Assembly: GCA_031415655.1 (NCBI GenBank) | Contig: JANOSD010000030.1 | Location: 1-64,000 of the forward strand | DNA: 64,000 bases | Direction: 5' to 3' | Source of the DNA: JAKOVR01 sp031415655 | GTDB lineage: Bacteria; Actinomycetota; Acidimicrobiia; Acidimicrobiales; Acidimicrobilacustridaceae | In this document: piece after piece, positions 1 to 8,782 of the stretch | How the letters are laid out: each line of letters begins with the position of its first letter | How positions within the stretch are numbered: the stretch's first letter is position 1 | Made by a program: the position numbers and the translations under genes | Notes under the pieces: generated by a model | What the model saw: only the letters and a program-made list of their open reading frames with translations | Told to the model about the DNA's origin: nothing | Database searches by the model: none

Positions 1-337
1 CAACCTCACCAACGTTCGATCAGGTTTCGTCACTGGTACCCCGGCCGCACTCCCGCCCAACTGGCAACTCATCAACGGCCATCTCGTCGGACCCGGCGCC
101 GACCTCACCAACGCCGTTCTCACGGGCGCCAACCTCACGGGCGCCAATCTCACCGGCACGAACCTCACCGGCACGAACCTCACCGGCGCCAATCTCACCG
201 GCGCAGACCTGTTCAACGCCAACCTCACTGGCGCCGACTTCACCAACGCCAACCTCACCAACGTTCGATCAGGTTTCGTCACTGGTACCCCGGCCGCACT
301 CCCGCCCAACTGGCAACTCATCAACGGCTACCTCGTC
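1..337 (+). repeat. 249-bp period long repeat inside pentapeptide gene
   Basis: Bases 1-88 recur at 250-337. The first 79 bases are identical and the rest is nearly so. The period of 249 bp equals 83 codons, so the repeat keeps frame. The near-identity at DNA level points to recent duplication or gene conversion of the module. Confidence 0.85.
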
Positions 338-655
338 GGACCCGGCGCCAATCTCACCAACGTCGTTCTCACCGCCAACCTCGCTGGCGCCGATCTCACC
401 GGCGCCAACCTCACCAACGCCGTACTCACCGCCAACCTCGCTGGCGCCGATCTCACCGGCGCCAACCTCACCGGTGCCAACCTCACCAACGTCGTACTCA
501 CCGGCACCAACCTGACCGACGCGAACCTTGCTTACTCTACCGGACCGGCCACCGGCACCCAGCCTCTGAGCGTCTACTCGAACACCACCTGTTCGGACTT
601 GTCGAACTCGGATGCCCATGGCGATACTTGTGCCGGGTACGGAAACAACTGGTAA
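2..655 (+). CDS. Pentapeptide-repeat protein, 3' part (5' end outside window)
   Basis: The reading frame is open from base 2 to a TAA at 653-655. It encodes repeated A(N/D)LTGA-type pentapeptides, the signature of pentapeptide-repeat proteins, which fold into a right-handed quadrilateral beta helix. Two non-repeat blocks (starting NVRSGFVTGTP and continuing to NWQLING) separate the pentapeptide runs. They are exactly 83 codons apart, so this gene is built from a larger ~83-residue module. The C-terminus leaves the repeat and ends with a Cys-containing tail (CSDLSNSDAHGDTCAGYGN). No function can be assigned from the sequence; such proteins range from structural surface proteins to gyrase-protecting mimics. 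The start lies before the window. Confidence 0.85.
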   Translation, partial: NLTNVRSGFVTGTPAALPPNWQLINGHLVGPGADLTNAVLTGANLTGANLTGTNLTGTNLTGANLTGADLFNANLTGADFTNANLTNVRSGFVTGTPAALPPNWQLINGYLVGPGANLTNVVLTANLAGADLTGANLTNAVLTANLAGADLTGANLTGANLTNVVLTGTNLTDANLAYSTGPATGTQPLSVYSNTTCSDLSNSDAHGDTCAGYGNNW

Positions 656-1143
656 CACGCCCTCGGCATGGCATGGCGTTACGCACTTGCGAATGCCCCG
701 TTCGTCGAGGAATTGGTGTGGCGGCCCGCCGCTGTCGAGCCTGACCAAGAGACGAGACAGTTCTGCGGGTGTTTGGCGCGCCAGCGGCGCGGGCTGGACG
801 AGGCGGGGCCGTCGGCCTGTGTTGACGTGTTTGGTGGTCCGGTGCGGTCGTCGTCGGGAGGCGAGCTGGTCTGAATCGTCGTTGCGGTACGTATCACTCC
901 ATATGCCGCGCACCGTCACGACCCATCACGACCTGGGGAGCCCCGAGGATTCCGGACACGGCTTAGACGATTGAGCGGGTTGGCGACGATCACCGGCGGG
1001 GCGGCGGGGGCGGGGGCGGACACCCGCCTCGTATCCCCTCACGTCAGATCCTCGGCGAGCGTCGATTGGTTGCCACCCCCTGATCAACGACGTATACACG
1101 CCCAAAGTCCTCACGCAATCCCGAGCGCGTCCGATGGGAAGAG
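656..1143. other. Intergenic, no gene recognised
   Basis: About 490 bp between the pentapeptide gene and the diguanylate cyclase. The open frames here have unlikely composition (Arg/Pro-rich) and match no family I know. No RNA gene or clear terminator was seen. Confidence 0.5.
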
Positions 1144-2565
1144 GTGACCGAGGGGCGGAGTTCTCTGGCGGGACAGATCACCGCGAATGTCGCCACGTTG
1201 GCGATCTCGTACGTCGGGCGAGCACGCGGTCCCGACGGCGTCCGCGTGATCCTCGAACGCGCCGGCATCGAACGAATGCTTGCGCTGTTGGCCGATCCCG
1301 GTCTCTGGATCGACTACGCCGAGGCGATGGCCGTAGTCGAGTTGGCGGCGAGCATCTGCGCGGAGGACGACATTGGTTATCGACTCGGCGAAGAGACGGC
1401 ACGGGTGCTGTTCGAACATGGGCGATTGCAGCCGTTTCGCGGTCGGCCGTTCGCCGAGACGGTCTCGGCGCTCGTGGCGCTGCTCGCCGAGACCAATTCG
1501 ACGCGGCGACTCGATCTTGAATCGGCCACCGACGACGGATACGCACGCATCATCTCGGTCCCACTCAACCGCAACGAAGATCGGTTCACCTGTCGATTCG
1601 GGACCGGGTTTCTCACTGCGGTGCCGGCCTATCTCGGTCGCACAGGCGTCGCGACCGAGCTTCAATGCGTGACCCAGGGTGCGGACTCATGCGTGTTGGA
1701 GGTGCACTGGGCGCGCGCTTCAGCGGACTTCGGATCGGCGACTACCGCCGGCGTCGCACCGGCGACGGTGCAGCCCGAATCCGGGTGGGTAACGAACCTC
1801 GACATCGACGCACGAACACAGCTCATCAAAGACTTCGTCAACAGCTCGGCGCTGCCACGCCAGGCTGAATCGTTGCGTGTGTCGCTGATCAGCGAGAACG
1901 GTGAGGACGAGATCACCTACACGCGCGGTGCAACGATCTCCAGCGGTGGGGCGGCATTCACCGCGTCGATCGACGATGTCCCCGGATTTCGCGGCAGCGT
2001 GACTATCGACTTCGCAGGGGCGGGGCTACCGGCAATCGATCAACGGTTCGCCGAATCATGCGCCGAACAGATCAGCATGATCCTGTCGAGCGCGACCACG
2101 GAATCGGAACTCTATGCCCGCGCCCGTCGCGACCCACTCACCGGTCTCGCCAACCGGGTCAAACTCGAAGAGCTCGCGGGCACCGTCACCGACGGGACCA
2201 CGGTGATATTTTTCGATCTCAACGGTTTCAAGTTGGTGAACGACGAGATGGGACACGACGCCGGCGACAAGCTGCTCGCCGAGCTCGGCCACCGCCTGCA
2301 ACAAGCGGCTCGAACCAACGATGTGATCGCCCGATACGGCGGCGACGAGTTCGTCGCAGTGATCGAAGGGACCCAATCGGCGGACGCCGCCAACGTCGTC
2401 GCCCGGAGGTTGCAGGACACGTTCGTGGCGCCGGTCGACCTTGACGGCCAGCCCATGGCAATCAGCGCCAGCTGGGGCATAGCCCGCGCTCCTGACGACG
2501 GTTGCACCCTCGCTGAACTCATCACCATCGCCGATGAACGCATGTACACGGACAAGCAACGATGA
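1144..2565 (+). CDS. Diguanylate cyclase (GGDEF) with V4R-like sensory N-terminus
   Basis: 473 residues from a GTG start preceded by a purine-rich GGGAAGAG. The C-terminal ~150 residues are a GGDEF domain: the DPLTG entry motif at ~330, the intact GGDEF signature at 399-403, and an RxxD product-inhibition site (RTND, 390-393) placed five residues before it. It should therefore condense two GTP to c-di-GMP and be feedback inhibited. No membrane helix is seen, so it is probably cytoplasmic. Residues ~30-190 end in a CxxxGxxxCxxEV pattern (175-187), as in V4R/XylR-type small-molecule binding domains; this assignment is inference. No EAL domain follows and no neighbour is in the same operon. Confidence 0.88.
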   Translation: MTEGRSSLAGQITANVATLAISYVGRARGPDGVRVILERAGIERMLALLADPGLWIDYAEAMAVVELAASICAEDDIGYRLGEETARVLFEHGRLQPFRGRPFAETVSALVALLAETNSTRRLDLESATDDGYARIISVPLNRNEDRFTCRFGTGFLTAVPAYLGRTGVATELQCVTQGADSCVLEVHWARASADFGSATTAGVAPATVQPESGWVTNLDIDARTQLIKDFVNSSALPRQAESLRVSLISENGEDEITYTRGATISSGGAAFTASIDDVPGFRGSVTIDFAGAGLPAIDQRFAESCAEQISMILSSATTESELYARARRDPLTGLANRVKLEELAGTVTDGTTVIFFDLNGFKLVNDEMGHDAGDKLLAELGHRLQQAARTNDVIARYGGDEFVAVIEGTQSADAANVVARRLQDTFVAPVDLDGQPMAISASWGIARAPDDGCTLAELITIADERMYTDKQR

Positions 2566-3279
2566 AACGAGAAGTGCCTCCGGAATACGCAACCGAGCAA
2601 CCCGTCCTTCGAGGCCGAATCCGAAACTGCTCGCAGTAAACCGGAACCGGGTTTCATGGACACCGACTGTTGGACCAGGGTCTTTTGGAGGCTCCTTGGC
2701 CTACCGCGAAAGCGAGGGCCAGCGATGGACGGGTTCCACACGGTCATCATGTGCACCGCGACCACTCGCCGTTGTTGGTCGAAGGCGACTCCTGCGCAGC
2801 CGCCAACCTGAGTCGTGCCTTCGAAGCGTGGGCCGGGCGAAATGACGTCAAGGTGTTCTTCGAACCCGACACGTCCGTGCCCGTCGGGTGTCCAAGCCGA
2901 GGCCGATTCGTCGACGCCGAGGTCCACTTCCTCGCCACCCGGCAGGGGTCGGCGCCGATCCCCTCTTGAAGATTCTCAACAAAGCTGTCGATGACCGTGA
3001 TTGACTGCCTCACCCTGAACGACCCCACCAAGGAGCCCAGACCCGATCAAGCGGTTGGTCTTGTGGTCAAGTAGGGCCAGCCGATCCACCGGGTGCGTCA
3101 TCTGCTCTGATTTAGAATTTCGAATCAGCGCCTTCAAGACGAGACCAGTGCTCCGGTCAACCGGCGTCGAGTCGCCGAGCGTGCAGCCGGCGATCTCCGG
3201 CGAGGCCAACGGGCAATGCGGCCGCGATCGCAGTCGGCTGCGAAGGAGCTGGCGCCTGATTCCATCCGAAACCCCGTTG
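2566..3279. other. Decayed/intergenic DNA
   Basis: About 700 bp with short overlapping frames on both strands and no recognisable protein. It leads into the broken antitoxin copy, so it is probably gene-remnant DNA. Confidence 0.4.
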
Positions 3280-3575
3280 CCAGGACAAGGGCCTCAGCAA
3301 GGCCGACGAACGGAATGGACGGCTCGCCATGACGGTGCGGGGCTCGAACGTGATGGCCGGTTCAGCGAGCGCGCCGGGGCGGCCAGGAACGTGGCGGACG
3401 TGGCCCTTTGCCCACGTGGAGGGGTGGACGGATGTACGCCGACGATTCGCGCCGCTTCGGCCGCGGTGTACAGCTGGGTCTCGAATCTCCAACGGTCGGG
3501 CTTCAGGACGGCTCCTCCTTTGGCGCTCCGTTCAACCATCCTGAGTTCGCTGCTCGCGCTCGTTGGCGCTTGCCG
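3280..3575 (-). pseudogene. Broken copy of the DUF433-type antitoxin gene 5' end
   Basis: This stretch aligns base for base with 22274-22570, the start of the intact antitoxin gene on the same strand. It contains the Shine-Dalgarno AAAGGAGGA and the codons for the N-terminal helix-turn-helix (VHPST.WAKG). Two single-base deletions relative to the intact copy (in the ggggctcg and gaggggtgg stretches) break the frame. The C-terminal DUF433 part and the PIN-like toxin partner are absent. It is a relic of a second copy of the 22-kb TA locus. Confidence 0.85.
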
Positions 3576-4038
3576 CCAACAAGGTCTTCGTCGTCGCAGC
3601 CAAGCGCAGAGCCAAGGAGGGTGGATACGACACAATTCAAAAAGGCCGGCGTCGCACGACTGACGGCTCAAACGGGCCCCGACAGGCGTCTGACCCACAA
3701 AGCCGGGGGTGAGCGCCGCTCGTGTTACCTGTCGTAGATACGTCGGAGCGGGGCGTTGACCTGGGCATGTGCCACTTCTCAGGGCCACCAAGTAGCAGCG
3801 ATGTATCAGGCGGAACTCGTGGCTCGACGGACAGTCGCGGTCCCTGCCGGATCAGCTCGGTGCATTGCCGCAAAGGGTGCCGCGGCGAGTCGGGGCCGGA
3901 CGGCCCGCGGTGCAACCCACCTGAAGCGGTGGCGCGACCGAATGCGGTTCTCGTGGGCGAGTCGGCGGACCGTGTCGTCGATGAGCTTGTCGGCCTTGTT
4001 GTCGAGGCCGACAACACGCGTGGATTTCTCTCCCCCGT
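3576..4038. other. Intergenic, no gene recognised
   Basis: About 460 bp. Only overlapping Arg/Ser-rich frames are present. On the minus strand a short stretch reading VVGLDNKADKLIDD looks protein-like but has no start and no known match. Confidence 0.4.
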
Positions 4039-4446
4039 TCAGAGGAACCGGGCTTGGAGTTCGTCGAAGAACGCGGTTGCGAGACGCCCGAACTGCTCGC
4101 GGTCAAGTTGAATCGATGCGCCGAACTCGATCCCGCTTACGGAGTTGGCGGGGACGAGTTTGATGACTTTGCTCGCCTGCAGCACGCCGCCGTGACTCAG
4201 CAACGAGTCGCACAGCATTTCGACTTCGTTCAGTGGGTTGCCGTCCTTGCCGGTGACTGGTCGGATCCGATGAACGAAGGGCCGGTCGAGCGCCAACAAC
4301 AGTTGGTTGAAGAAAACAGCGTCGAACTCGGCCCGGGCCGCGCCCTTCGAGCCAGCGACGACTTGGTCGTAGGCGGCGAGTTGGCGCTCCATCGCTGATC
4401 TCGCGGTGTCGATCTCGATCTGGGTGTAGGTCTTGCGTCCAAGCAT
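4039..4446 (-). CDS. Conserved-looking hypothetical protein, 135 aa
   Basis: The protein starts MLGRKTYTQ and has a balanced, soluble composition with an amphipathic N-terminal helix (residues ~8-32), a central AEFDAVFFNQLLLALDRPF segment and a C-terminal helix ending ELQARFL. No catalytic motif, signal peptide or membrane segment is visible and I do not recognise the family. A GGATC-N8-GATCC inverted repeat lies just upstream (4467-4484) and could be a regulator site. It stands alone, 133 bp from the sigma-factor gene on the same strand. Confidence 0.65.
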   Translation of the reverse strand: MLGRKTYTQIEIDTARSAMERQLAAYDQVVAGSKGAARAEFDAVFFNQLLLALDRPFVHRIRPVTGKDGNPLNEVEMLCDSLLSHGGVLQASKVIKLVPANSVSGIEFGASIQLDREQFGRLATAFFDELQARFL

Positions 4447-4579
4447 GGCGTGAGCCCTTCTGTGTCGGATCTCATTTCGGATCCTGTGGCGGTTGATTTC
4501 AGATCAGTGAGTGGACGAACGGCGAAACCCGGAATGGACACCTATCGTCGCGGAGTTCCCGGATGTCAGTGGTCAGTGG

Positions 4580-5767
4580 TTAGTCGCCACTGGCCGTGGG
4601 GTCGATCTCGGCGAGTCGCCGTTGGAACAGGCGACGTTCAGTATTGGTTGGCGTGAGCGATAGTGCCTCTCGGTAGGCGGCAGATGCTTCGCGGTTGCGA
4701 CCCAGCCGGTGGAGAAACTCCGCACGAGTCGAGTGCAGATAGCGGTACTCGTTGAGATCGAGGCAGTCGATGATCGCAAGCGCAGCGTCGGGGCCCTCGG
4801 CTTCGCCGACTGCTACCGCCCGGTTCAGCTCGACAATCGGTGATCGGGTGAGGCGGCGGAGTTCGCCGTAGAGCACGGCGATGTGGTTCCAATCCCTCGG
4901 ATCCTGAATGTGGGCGAGCGCGATGGCGGCCTGGATGACATAGGGACCGTGACCGCCGAGCCCCATGGCACGATCGAACGCAGCGCGCCCGGCGGCGATC
5001 TGCTCAAGGTCCCACAACGAACGGTCTTGGTCGCAGAAGCGCACGAGTTCGTCGTCGCGGAACCGGGCGTCGCCGCGCGAGTCGTGCAGCAGCATCATCG
5101 CCAACAGTCCGTAGACCTCAGGCTGGTCTGGCAGAAGTTCGGCAAGTGAGCGGCCCAGCCAGAGCGCCTCGGCGGACAGCTCGCCGCGGCCGGCATACCC
5201 CTCGTTGAAGATCGAATACACGATCGCCAGAACGGCGGCAAGGCGTTCGGTGAGTTGATCGGCCGGTGGCATCCGAAACGGGATACCGGCGGCCTTGATC
5301 TTCTGCTTTGCTCTGACCAATCGCTTCGCCATCGTCGCTTCCGGCGTGAGGAACGCCCGGGCGATTTGAGCCGTTGTCAGCCCACCCAGCGTTCGTAAGG
5401 TCAACGCGACCTGCGCCTCGACCGACAGCGCCGGATGGCAGCACGTGAACACGAGTTCCAACCGCTCGTCACGAAACCCGACCTCCACGCCTTGCCTCGC
5501 TTTCTCCTCCACCTCCAACAACATGGTCTTGGCCGCCAACGACTTGTCGCGACGGATACGGTCGATCGCTCGACGGCGAGCGGTTGTCACCAACCAAGCC
5601 CGGGGATTGTTCGGAAGTCCGTCGCGAGGCCACCGTTGCGCCGCCGTCACAAACGCCTCCTGGGCGGCTTCCTCGGCGAGCGCGAAGTCACCGAGGAAAC
5701 CAACGAGTGCCGCCACGACCGTTCCCCACTGCTCGCGGAACACCACATCGAAACTGGGTTCTACCAT
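4580..5767 (-). CDS. ECF sigma factor, ECF42-like with TPR-type C-terminal extension
   Basis: 395 residues. Region 2 spans ~15-80 (FLGDFALAEEAAQEAF, then RAWLVTTARRRAIDRIRR). Region 4 is the HTH GLTTAQIARAFLTPEATMAKRL at ~130-155. A long C-terminal extension of ~230 residues carries the IFNEGY and ELNRAVAVGEA motifs typical of the DUF6596/TPR-tailed ECF sigma factors. In this group the tail, not an anti-sigma factor, is thought to control activity. The ATG overlaps the stop of the upstream YCII gene by 7 bp (ATGGTAG), so the two are translationally coupled. ECF42-type sigmas are known to pair with DGPF/YCII proteins, which matches this layout. A second such module lies at 9.4-11 kb. Confidence 0.9.
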   Translation of the reverse strand: MVEPSFDVVFREQWGTVVAALVGFLGDFALAEEAAQEAFVTAAQRWPRDGLPNNPRAWLVTTARRRAIDRIRRDKSLAAKTMLLEVEEKARQGVEVGFRDERLELVFTCCHPALSVEAQVALTLRTLGGLTTAQIARAFLTPEATMAKRLVRAKQKIKAAGIPFRMPPADQLTERLAAVLAIVYSIFNEGYAGRGELSAEALWLGRSLAELLPDQPEVYGLLAMMLLHDSRGDARFRDDELVRFCDQDRSLWDLEQIAAGRAAFDRAMGLGGHGPYVIQAAIALAHIQDPRDWNHIAVLYGELRRLTRSPIVELNRAVAVGEAEGPDAALAIIDCLDLNEYRYLHSTRAEFLHRLGRNREASAAYREALSLTPTNTERRLFQRRLAEIDPTASGD

Positions 5768-6120
5768 TGCTTGATCGGGCGGACCTCGATCGCGCCACCG
5801 AGGCGGGCGGCCGGGATGTTGGCCGCCAACCGAATCGCCGCGTCGATGTCGTCTGCTTCGAAGATCAGGTAGCCGTTGATCGACTCCTTCGTGTCGACGA
5901 ACGGGCCATCGGTCACGATCGTCTTGCCGTCGGTCACCCGGACCGTGGTAGCCATCTCCGGCGGTTCCAATCCTTCGCCTGGTGTGACACCCGGGGTTAC
6001 GTTGATCTCCTGATACGCGGCGTAGATCGCCTGTTGCTCATCGGCCGACAACGCGGCCCACGCCGCCGGGTCCAACGGCGTCGGGGTCGTTCCCTGATGG
6101 ATCATCAACATGTACTTCAT
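5761..6120 (-). CDS. YCII-related (DGPF) domain protein
   Basis: 119 residues starting MKYMLMIHQ. The ATG at 6120 has a good GGAGG Shine-Dalgarno; an in-frame start further upstream lacks one. It carries the DGPF hallmark (TDGPFVDTKESI), then the C-terminal half of a YCII ferredoxin-like fold ending EVRPIKQW. These are small cytoplasmic proteins of unsettled biochemical role, repeatedly encoded next to ECF42 sigma factors. It is first in a two-gene operon with the sigma gene, which starts inside its last codons. Confidence 0.9.
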   Translation of the reverse strand: MKYMLMIHQGTTPTPLDPAAWAALSADEQQAIYAAYQEINVTPGVTPGEGLEPPEMATTVRVTDGKTIVTDGPFVDTKESINGYLIFEADDIDAAIRLAANIPAARLGGAIEVRPIKQW

Positions 6121-6245
6121 CGCTGGCCTCCAAAGCCTCGTCAATTGTCAATGCGAAGACGAACAACCCAAGCCGAAATGGACAATCCGTCCGGCTTCGG
6201 TTCCATCGACGAACGCCTCGATCCAGGCACACCGAGCGCCTGGAC

Positions 6246-7034
6246 TTACGGCATTTCCCATGGCGTGTTTGGCAATACGTGACCGGTCTCCAGGAACGAC
6301 TTCAGGTTGGAGATGACCGCGGCCCATCCACGTGCAGCGAGGTCGCGGTTCGCTTCATCGGGCAAATCCTCATGGGTCACCGTCAAGCGCACGATGTCTC
6401 CGAACGACTCGATCAGGAACGTCACGAGGGATGGGCTGACCGGCCCTTGCGCCTCTTGGTCCTCCCACGTGGTGACGAGGCGGGTGGGCCGCGAGCTTTC
6501 GATTACCGTGCCGCCCGTGTCGGCGATTTGAGAGCCGTCCGTGCGCTGGTGCTCCCAACGTGAGCCAACCTGCCAGTCCGACACATTGCTGTGACCCCAA
6601 TAGGCCGCGGTCATTTCGGCGTCGGTCAGCGCGTCCCACACAGCTGCGGGCGTGCTCTCGATGTACGTGACATACACGAACGTCGGCTTGTTATTCATGG
6701 TCTGTTCTGCTTTCTTCTTGACGGACCGCAAAGCCCGTAAACGTGGCTGGTCGAACTTGTCGATCCAGCGGACTTGTATCGCGTGGAGAGGCACAGGGTT
6801 CAGGTAGTGCAGCCGTTCTCGGCCGCGACGAACAGTCGCTATGAGGTTCGCCTTCTCGAGCAAGTCGAGGTGTTGTGTGGCGGACTGGCGTGCCATGAGC
6901 AAGCCCTCACATAACTCTGACAACGTTTGACCGTTTCGCTCGAAGAGCCGGTCGAGGAGCGCGCGCCGCGTGGGGTCAGCCAGCGCTTTGAACACCAACT
7001 CGTCGGAAACCATTTCTCCATAATTGGCAGGCAT
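6246..7034 (-). CDS. ArsR-type repressor fused to AHSA1/SRPBCC domain
   Basis: 262 residues. Residues ~10-85 are an ArsR winged helix (FKALADPTRRALLDRLF, recognition helix ARQSATQHLDLLEKANLI, wing RRGRERLHYLNP). Residues ~110-255 are an AHSA1-like SRPBCC domain beginning YIESTPAAVWDALTD. Elsewhere in this window the same two domains are separate, overlapping genes, so this is a gene fusion of that module. No metal-binding ELCVCDL-type motif is present, so it is not an arsenic sensor. The SRPBCC pocket probably binds a hydrophobic ligand (inference). An internal ATG at 6698 (MNNKPTF) might give the second domain alone. Start may also be 7013. Confidence 0.88.
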   Translation of the reverse strand: MPANYGEMVSDELVFKALADPTRRALLDRLFERNGQTLSELCEGLLMARQSATQHLDLLEKANLIATVRRGRERLHYLNPVPLHAIQVRWIDKFDQPRLRALRSVKKKAEQTMNNKPTFVYVTYIESTPAAVWDALTDAEMTAAYWGHSNVSDWQVGSRWEHQRTDGSQIADTGGTVIESSRPTRLVTTWEDQEAQGPVSPSLVTFLIESFGDIVRLTVTHEDLPDEANRDLAARGWAAVISNLKSFLETGHVLPNTPWEMP

Positions 7035-7164
7035 TCACCTGCATGTCAACCTTGACGACTGGCTCGACCGGATCGTGGAAGAGGCCGTCGTGAGCGTTTT
7101 TGCCGGAATGCCCCGGCAAGGGCATCAACGGAGACGTGCTCGACCGGCGCCTTTGCCGGAAAAG

Positions 7165-7566
7165 TCAGGCAGAGCGATGGTGACTGGGCGGGGTGTCGGC
7201 CGTCGGTTCGTTTGGTTGAGTTCGTCGTGTTCGGCTTCGTTTGCCGCGGGCCATCTCGGTACCGAGGGCGTCGAGGGGTTGGGCGAATGTTGCGAGCGGG
7301 TCGACAAGGTGCGTGAGCCAGGCGTGTGCCGTGTCGAGCACGGCCGGGTCGATGGCGTAGATGCGTTTGGTGCCTTCGGCGCGGAACGTGACGAGGCCGG
7401 CGTCGTGAAGGATCTTGAGGTGTTGGGACACCGCGGGCTGCGAGATCGGTCGTCGGGCTTGGAGTGCGCTGACGATCAACCCGGCGGTGTTTTCGGTCGG
7501 CCCAAGGGCTTCGAGGATTGCGCGTCGGGTTGGGTCACCGAGCGCGTCGAACACCGCTTGGGTCAC
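7165..7566 (-). CDS. ArsR-family transcriptional repressor
   Basis: 133 residues, GTG start forming a GTGA overlap with the stop of the AHSA1 gene in front. The winged helix covers residues ~1-85: FDALGDPTRRAILEAL, then recognition helix SQPAVSQHLKILHDAGLV and wing EGTKRIYAIDP. The tail (~95-133) is basic and Thr-rich. It is unusual that the repressor is second in its operon, after the AHSA1 gene; in the other modules here the repressor comes first. It probably binds the palindrome at 8224-8241. Confidence 0.88.
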   Translation of the reverse strand: MTQAVFDALGDPTRRAILEALGPTENTAGLIVSALQARRPISQPAVSQHLKILHDAGLVTFRAEGTKRIYAIDPAVLDTAHAWLTHLVDPLATFAQPLDALGTEMARGKRSRTRRTQPNEPTADTPPSHHRSA

Positions 7567-8210
7567 GTCGCTGCGCCGCCCTCGGTGGTGCCGGTATAAA
7601 ACGCGATAGTGCGGGAAGCGCTCTGCCGGGCCACGTCGGACTCCTCGCCATCGCGGACTGCGGCGTCGGCCCAGTCGTTCGCGGCGAGTTGAACGAAAGC
7701 AATACCGGTGGGGGTGGTCGGGAACGCGAGGCCTTCGGCTGGGTCGAGCGCGGCGTTTGATTCGAGATGCAGACCAAGGCCCATGAGGCTGAGGTCCCAG
7801 CCAACGCCCACCGCGCCAGGCCCAAACTGTTCCCAGAAGTCAGGGTCGACAGGTGCCTCATGGACGAGTTTGAGTGTCGTCCCGTTATCGGCAGCGGTGA
7901 GGCTGATGGTCAGCCACGAGACCATCGGCCCCATCTCCCAGGTGACAGCAAACGAGTTCGGTTCATCGCACAACTCGATGATTCCGCCGGCGTTGCCCTC
8001 GAACTGGTAGCGGCCCCCGACCGACAACTCGCCACTGATCGGGAGGAACCAGCGCGGTATCCGTTCGGGGTTGGTGAGTGCATCCCACAGGTCGTCTTGA
8101 CCGGTGGGGTATGTCCGGTCGGCGACGACAATTTTGGTCGGCGTGTCGTCGCGCACGCCGGTTCGGACCTCTCGGGTGACAAGACGGACGGTATCGGCAG
8201 GATTGATCAC
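7563..8210 (-). CDS. AHSA1/SRPBCC-domain protein
   Basis: 215 residues from GTG (GTGATCAAT) with AAGGAG seven bases upstream. The SRPBCC core runs from DRTYPTGQDDLWDALTNPERIPRWF through GGRYQFEGNAGG to FVQLAANDW. Proteins of this superfamily form a deep hydrophobic pocket; in these ArsR-linked operons the substrate is unknown. The gene leads an operon with the ArsR repressor (4-bp overlap) and has a perfect palindrome just upstream of its Shine-Dalgarno. It is longer than its paralogues because of a ~60-residue C-terminal helical segment. Confidence 0.88.
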   Translation of the reverse strand: MINPADTVRLVTREVRTGVRDDTPTKIVVADRTYPTGQDDLWDALTNPERIPRWFLPISGELSVGGRYQFEGNAGGIIELCDEPNSFAVTWEMGPMVSWLTISLTAADNGTTLKLVHEAPVDPDFWEQFGPGAVGVGWDLSLMGLGLHLESNAALDPAEGLAFPTTPTGIAFVQLAANDWADAAVRDGEESDVARQSASRTIAFYTGTTEGGAAT

Positions 8211-8223
8211 ATCGGACTCCTTC

Positions 8224-8241
8224 TATAAGTGATTGCTTATA
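8224..8241. promoter_or_regulatory. Operator palindrome for AHSA1-ArsR operon
   Basis: TATAAGTGATTGCTTATA has 6-bp perfect arms (TATAAG/CTTATA) around a 6-bp centre. It lies immediately upstream of the GTG and Shine-Dalgarno of the AHSA1 gene, where an autoregulating ArsR protein would bind. Confidence 0.7.
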
Positions 8242-8364
8242 TTATCTGACTGAGCGACGGATACTTACTCCCGCGATCTATCTCGGTGTCCACCAGGCTC
8301 CGCGTAGCGGCGTGCATTGGTTGACGGCGGGAGGTTCGAGGCCCTGACGGGACGCGATTAATAG

Positions 8365-8380
8365 TTAGGGATTGACCTAA
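8365..8380. promoter_or_regulatory. Operator palindrome for ArsR-AHSA1 operon (+)
   Basis: TTAGGGATTGACCTAA has 5-bp perfect arms and a 6-bp centre. It sits 16 bp before the ArsR start at 8396. Same architecture as the other operators here but a different arm sequence. Confidence 0.6.
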
Positions 8381-8395
8381 GTATCTGAGCGTCCT

Positions 8396-8782
8396 ATGGT
8401 GAGACACATGCCTCAGCGAGGCCAGGCCGATCCTGCGCTGCCCACCATCTTCCACGCACTTGCCGACCCAACCCGCCTCGCCGTCGTCGAGCGCCTCAGC
8501 ATCTCGCCGGCCTCGGCGAGCGAGTTGGCGAAGCCGTTCGCGATGGCCCTCCCGTCATTCATGCAGCACATGGCAGTGCTGGAGCGGGGAGCGATCGTGA
8601 CCTCCCACAAGTCCGGGCGGGTCCGCACCTACCAGCTCACCCCCGGCGCGTTGCAGCTCGCCGCGGCGTGGCTGGCCGAGTTCCGCAACCACTGGGAGCG
8701 CAAGCTCGACCAGCTCGACTACCTGCTGATCACAACTACCAACCCCAAACCCAAGGAAGACCATGAACCACTTCACCCCTGA
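8396..8782 (+). CDS. ArsR-family transcriptional repressor
   Basis: 128 residues. Winged-helix domain from IFHALADPTRLAVVERLS, with turn SPASASELAKPF, recognition helix MALPSFMQHMAVLERGAIV and wing SGRVRTYQLTPG. The C-terminus (AWLAEFRNHWERKLDQLDYLL) is the dimer helix. It overlaps the following AHSA1 gene by 20 bp, so the pair is coupled. ATG codons at 8396 and 8408 are both possible starts; the first is closest to the operator and might give a nearly leaderless mRNA. Confidence 0.88.
   Translation: MVRHMPQRGQADPALPTIFHALADPTRLAVVERLSISPASASELAKPFAMALPSFMQHMAVLERGAIVTSHKSGRVRTYQLTPGALQLAAAWLAEFRNHWERKLDQLDYLLITTTNPKPKEDHEPLHP

Noticed and set aside
269..919. Minus-strand frame of 216 codons over the pentapeptide gene
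   Set aside because: Mirror of a repetitive plus-strand gene; repeats of VGEVGAGEIGA are the antisense of the pentapeptides.
6246..7034. Arsenic-resistance regulator
   Set aside because: ArsR fold but no metal-binding cysteines and no ars transport or reductase genes nearby.
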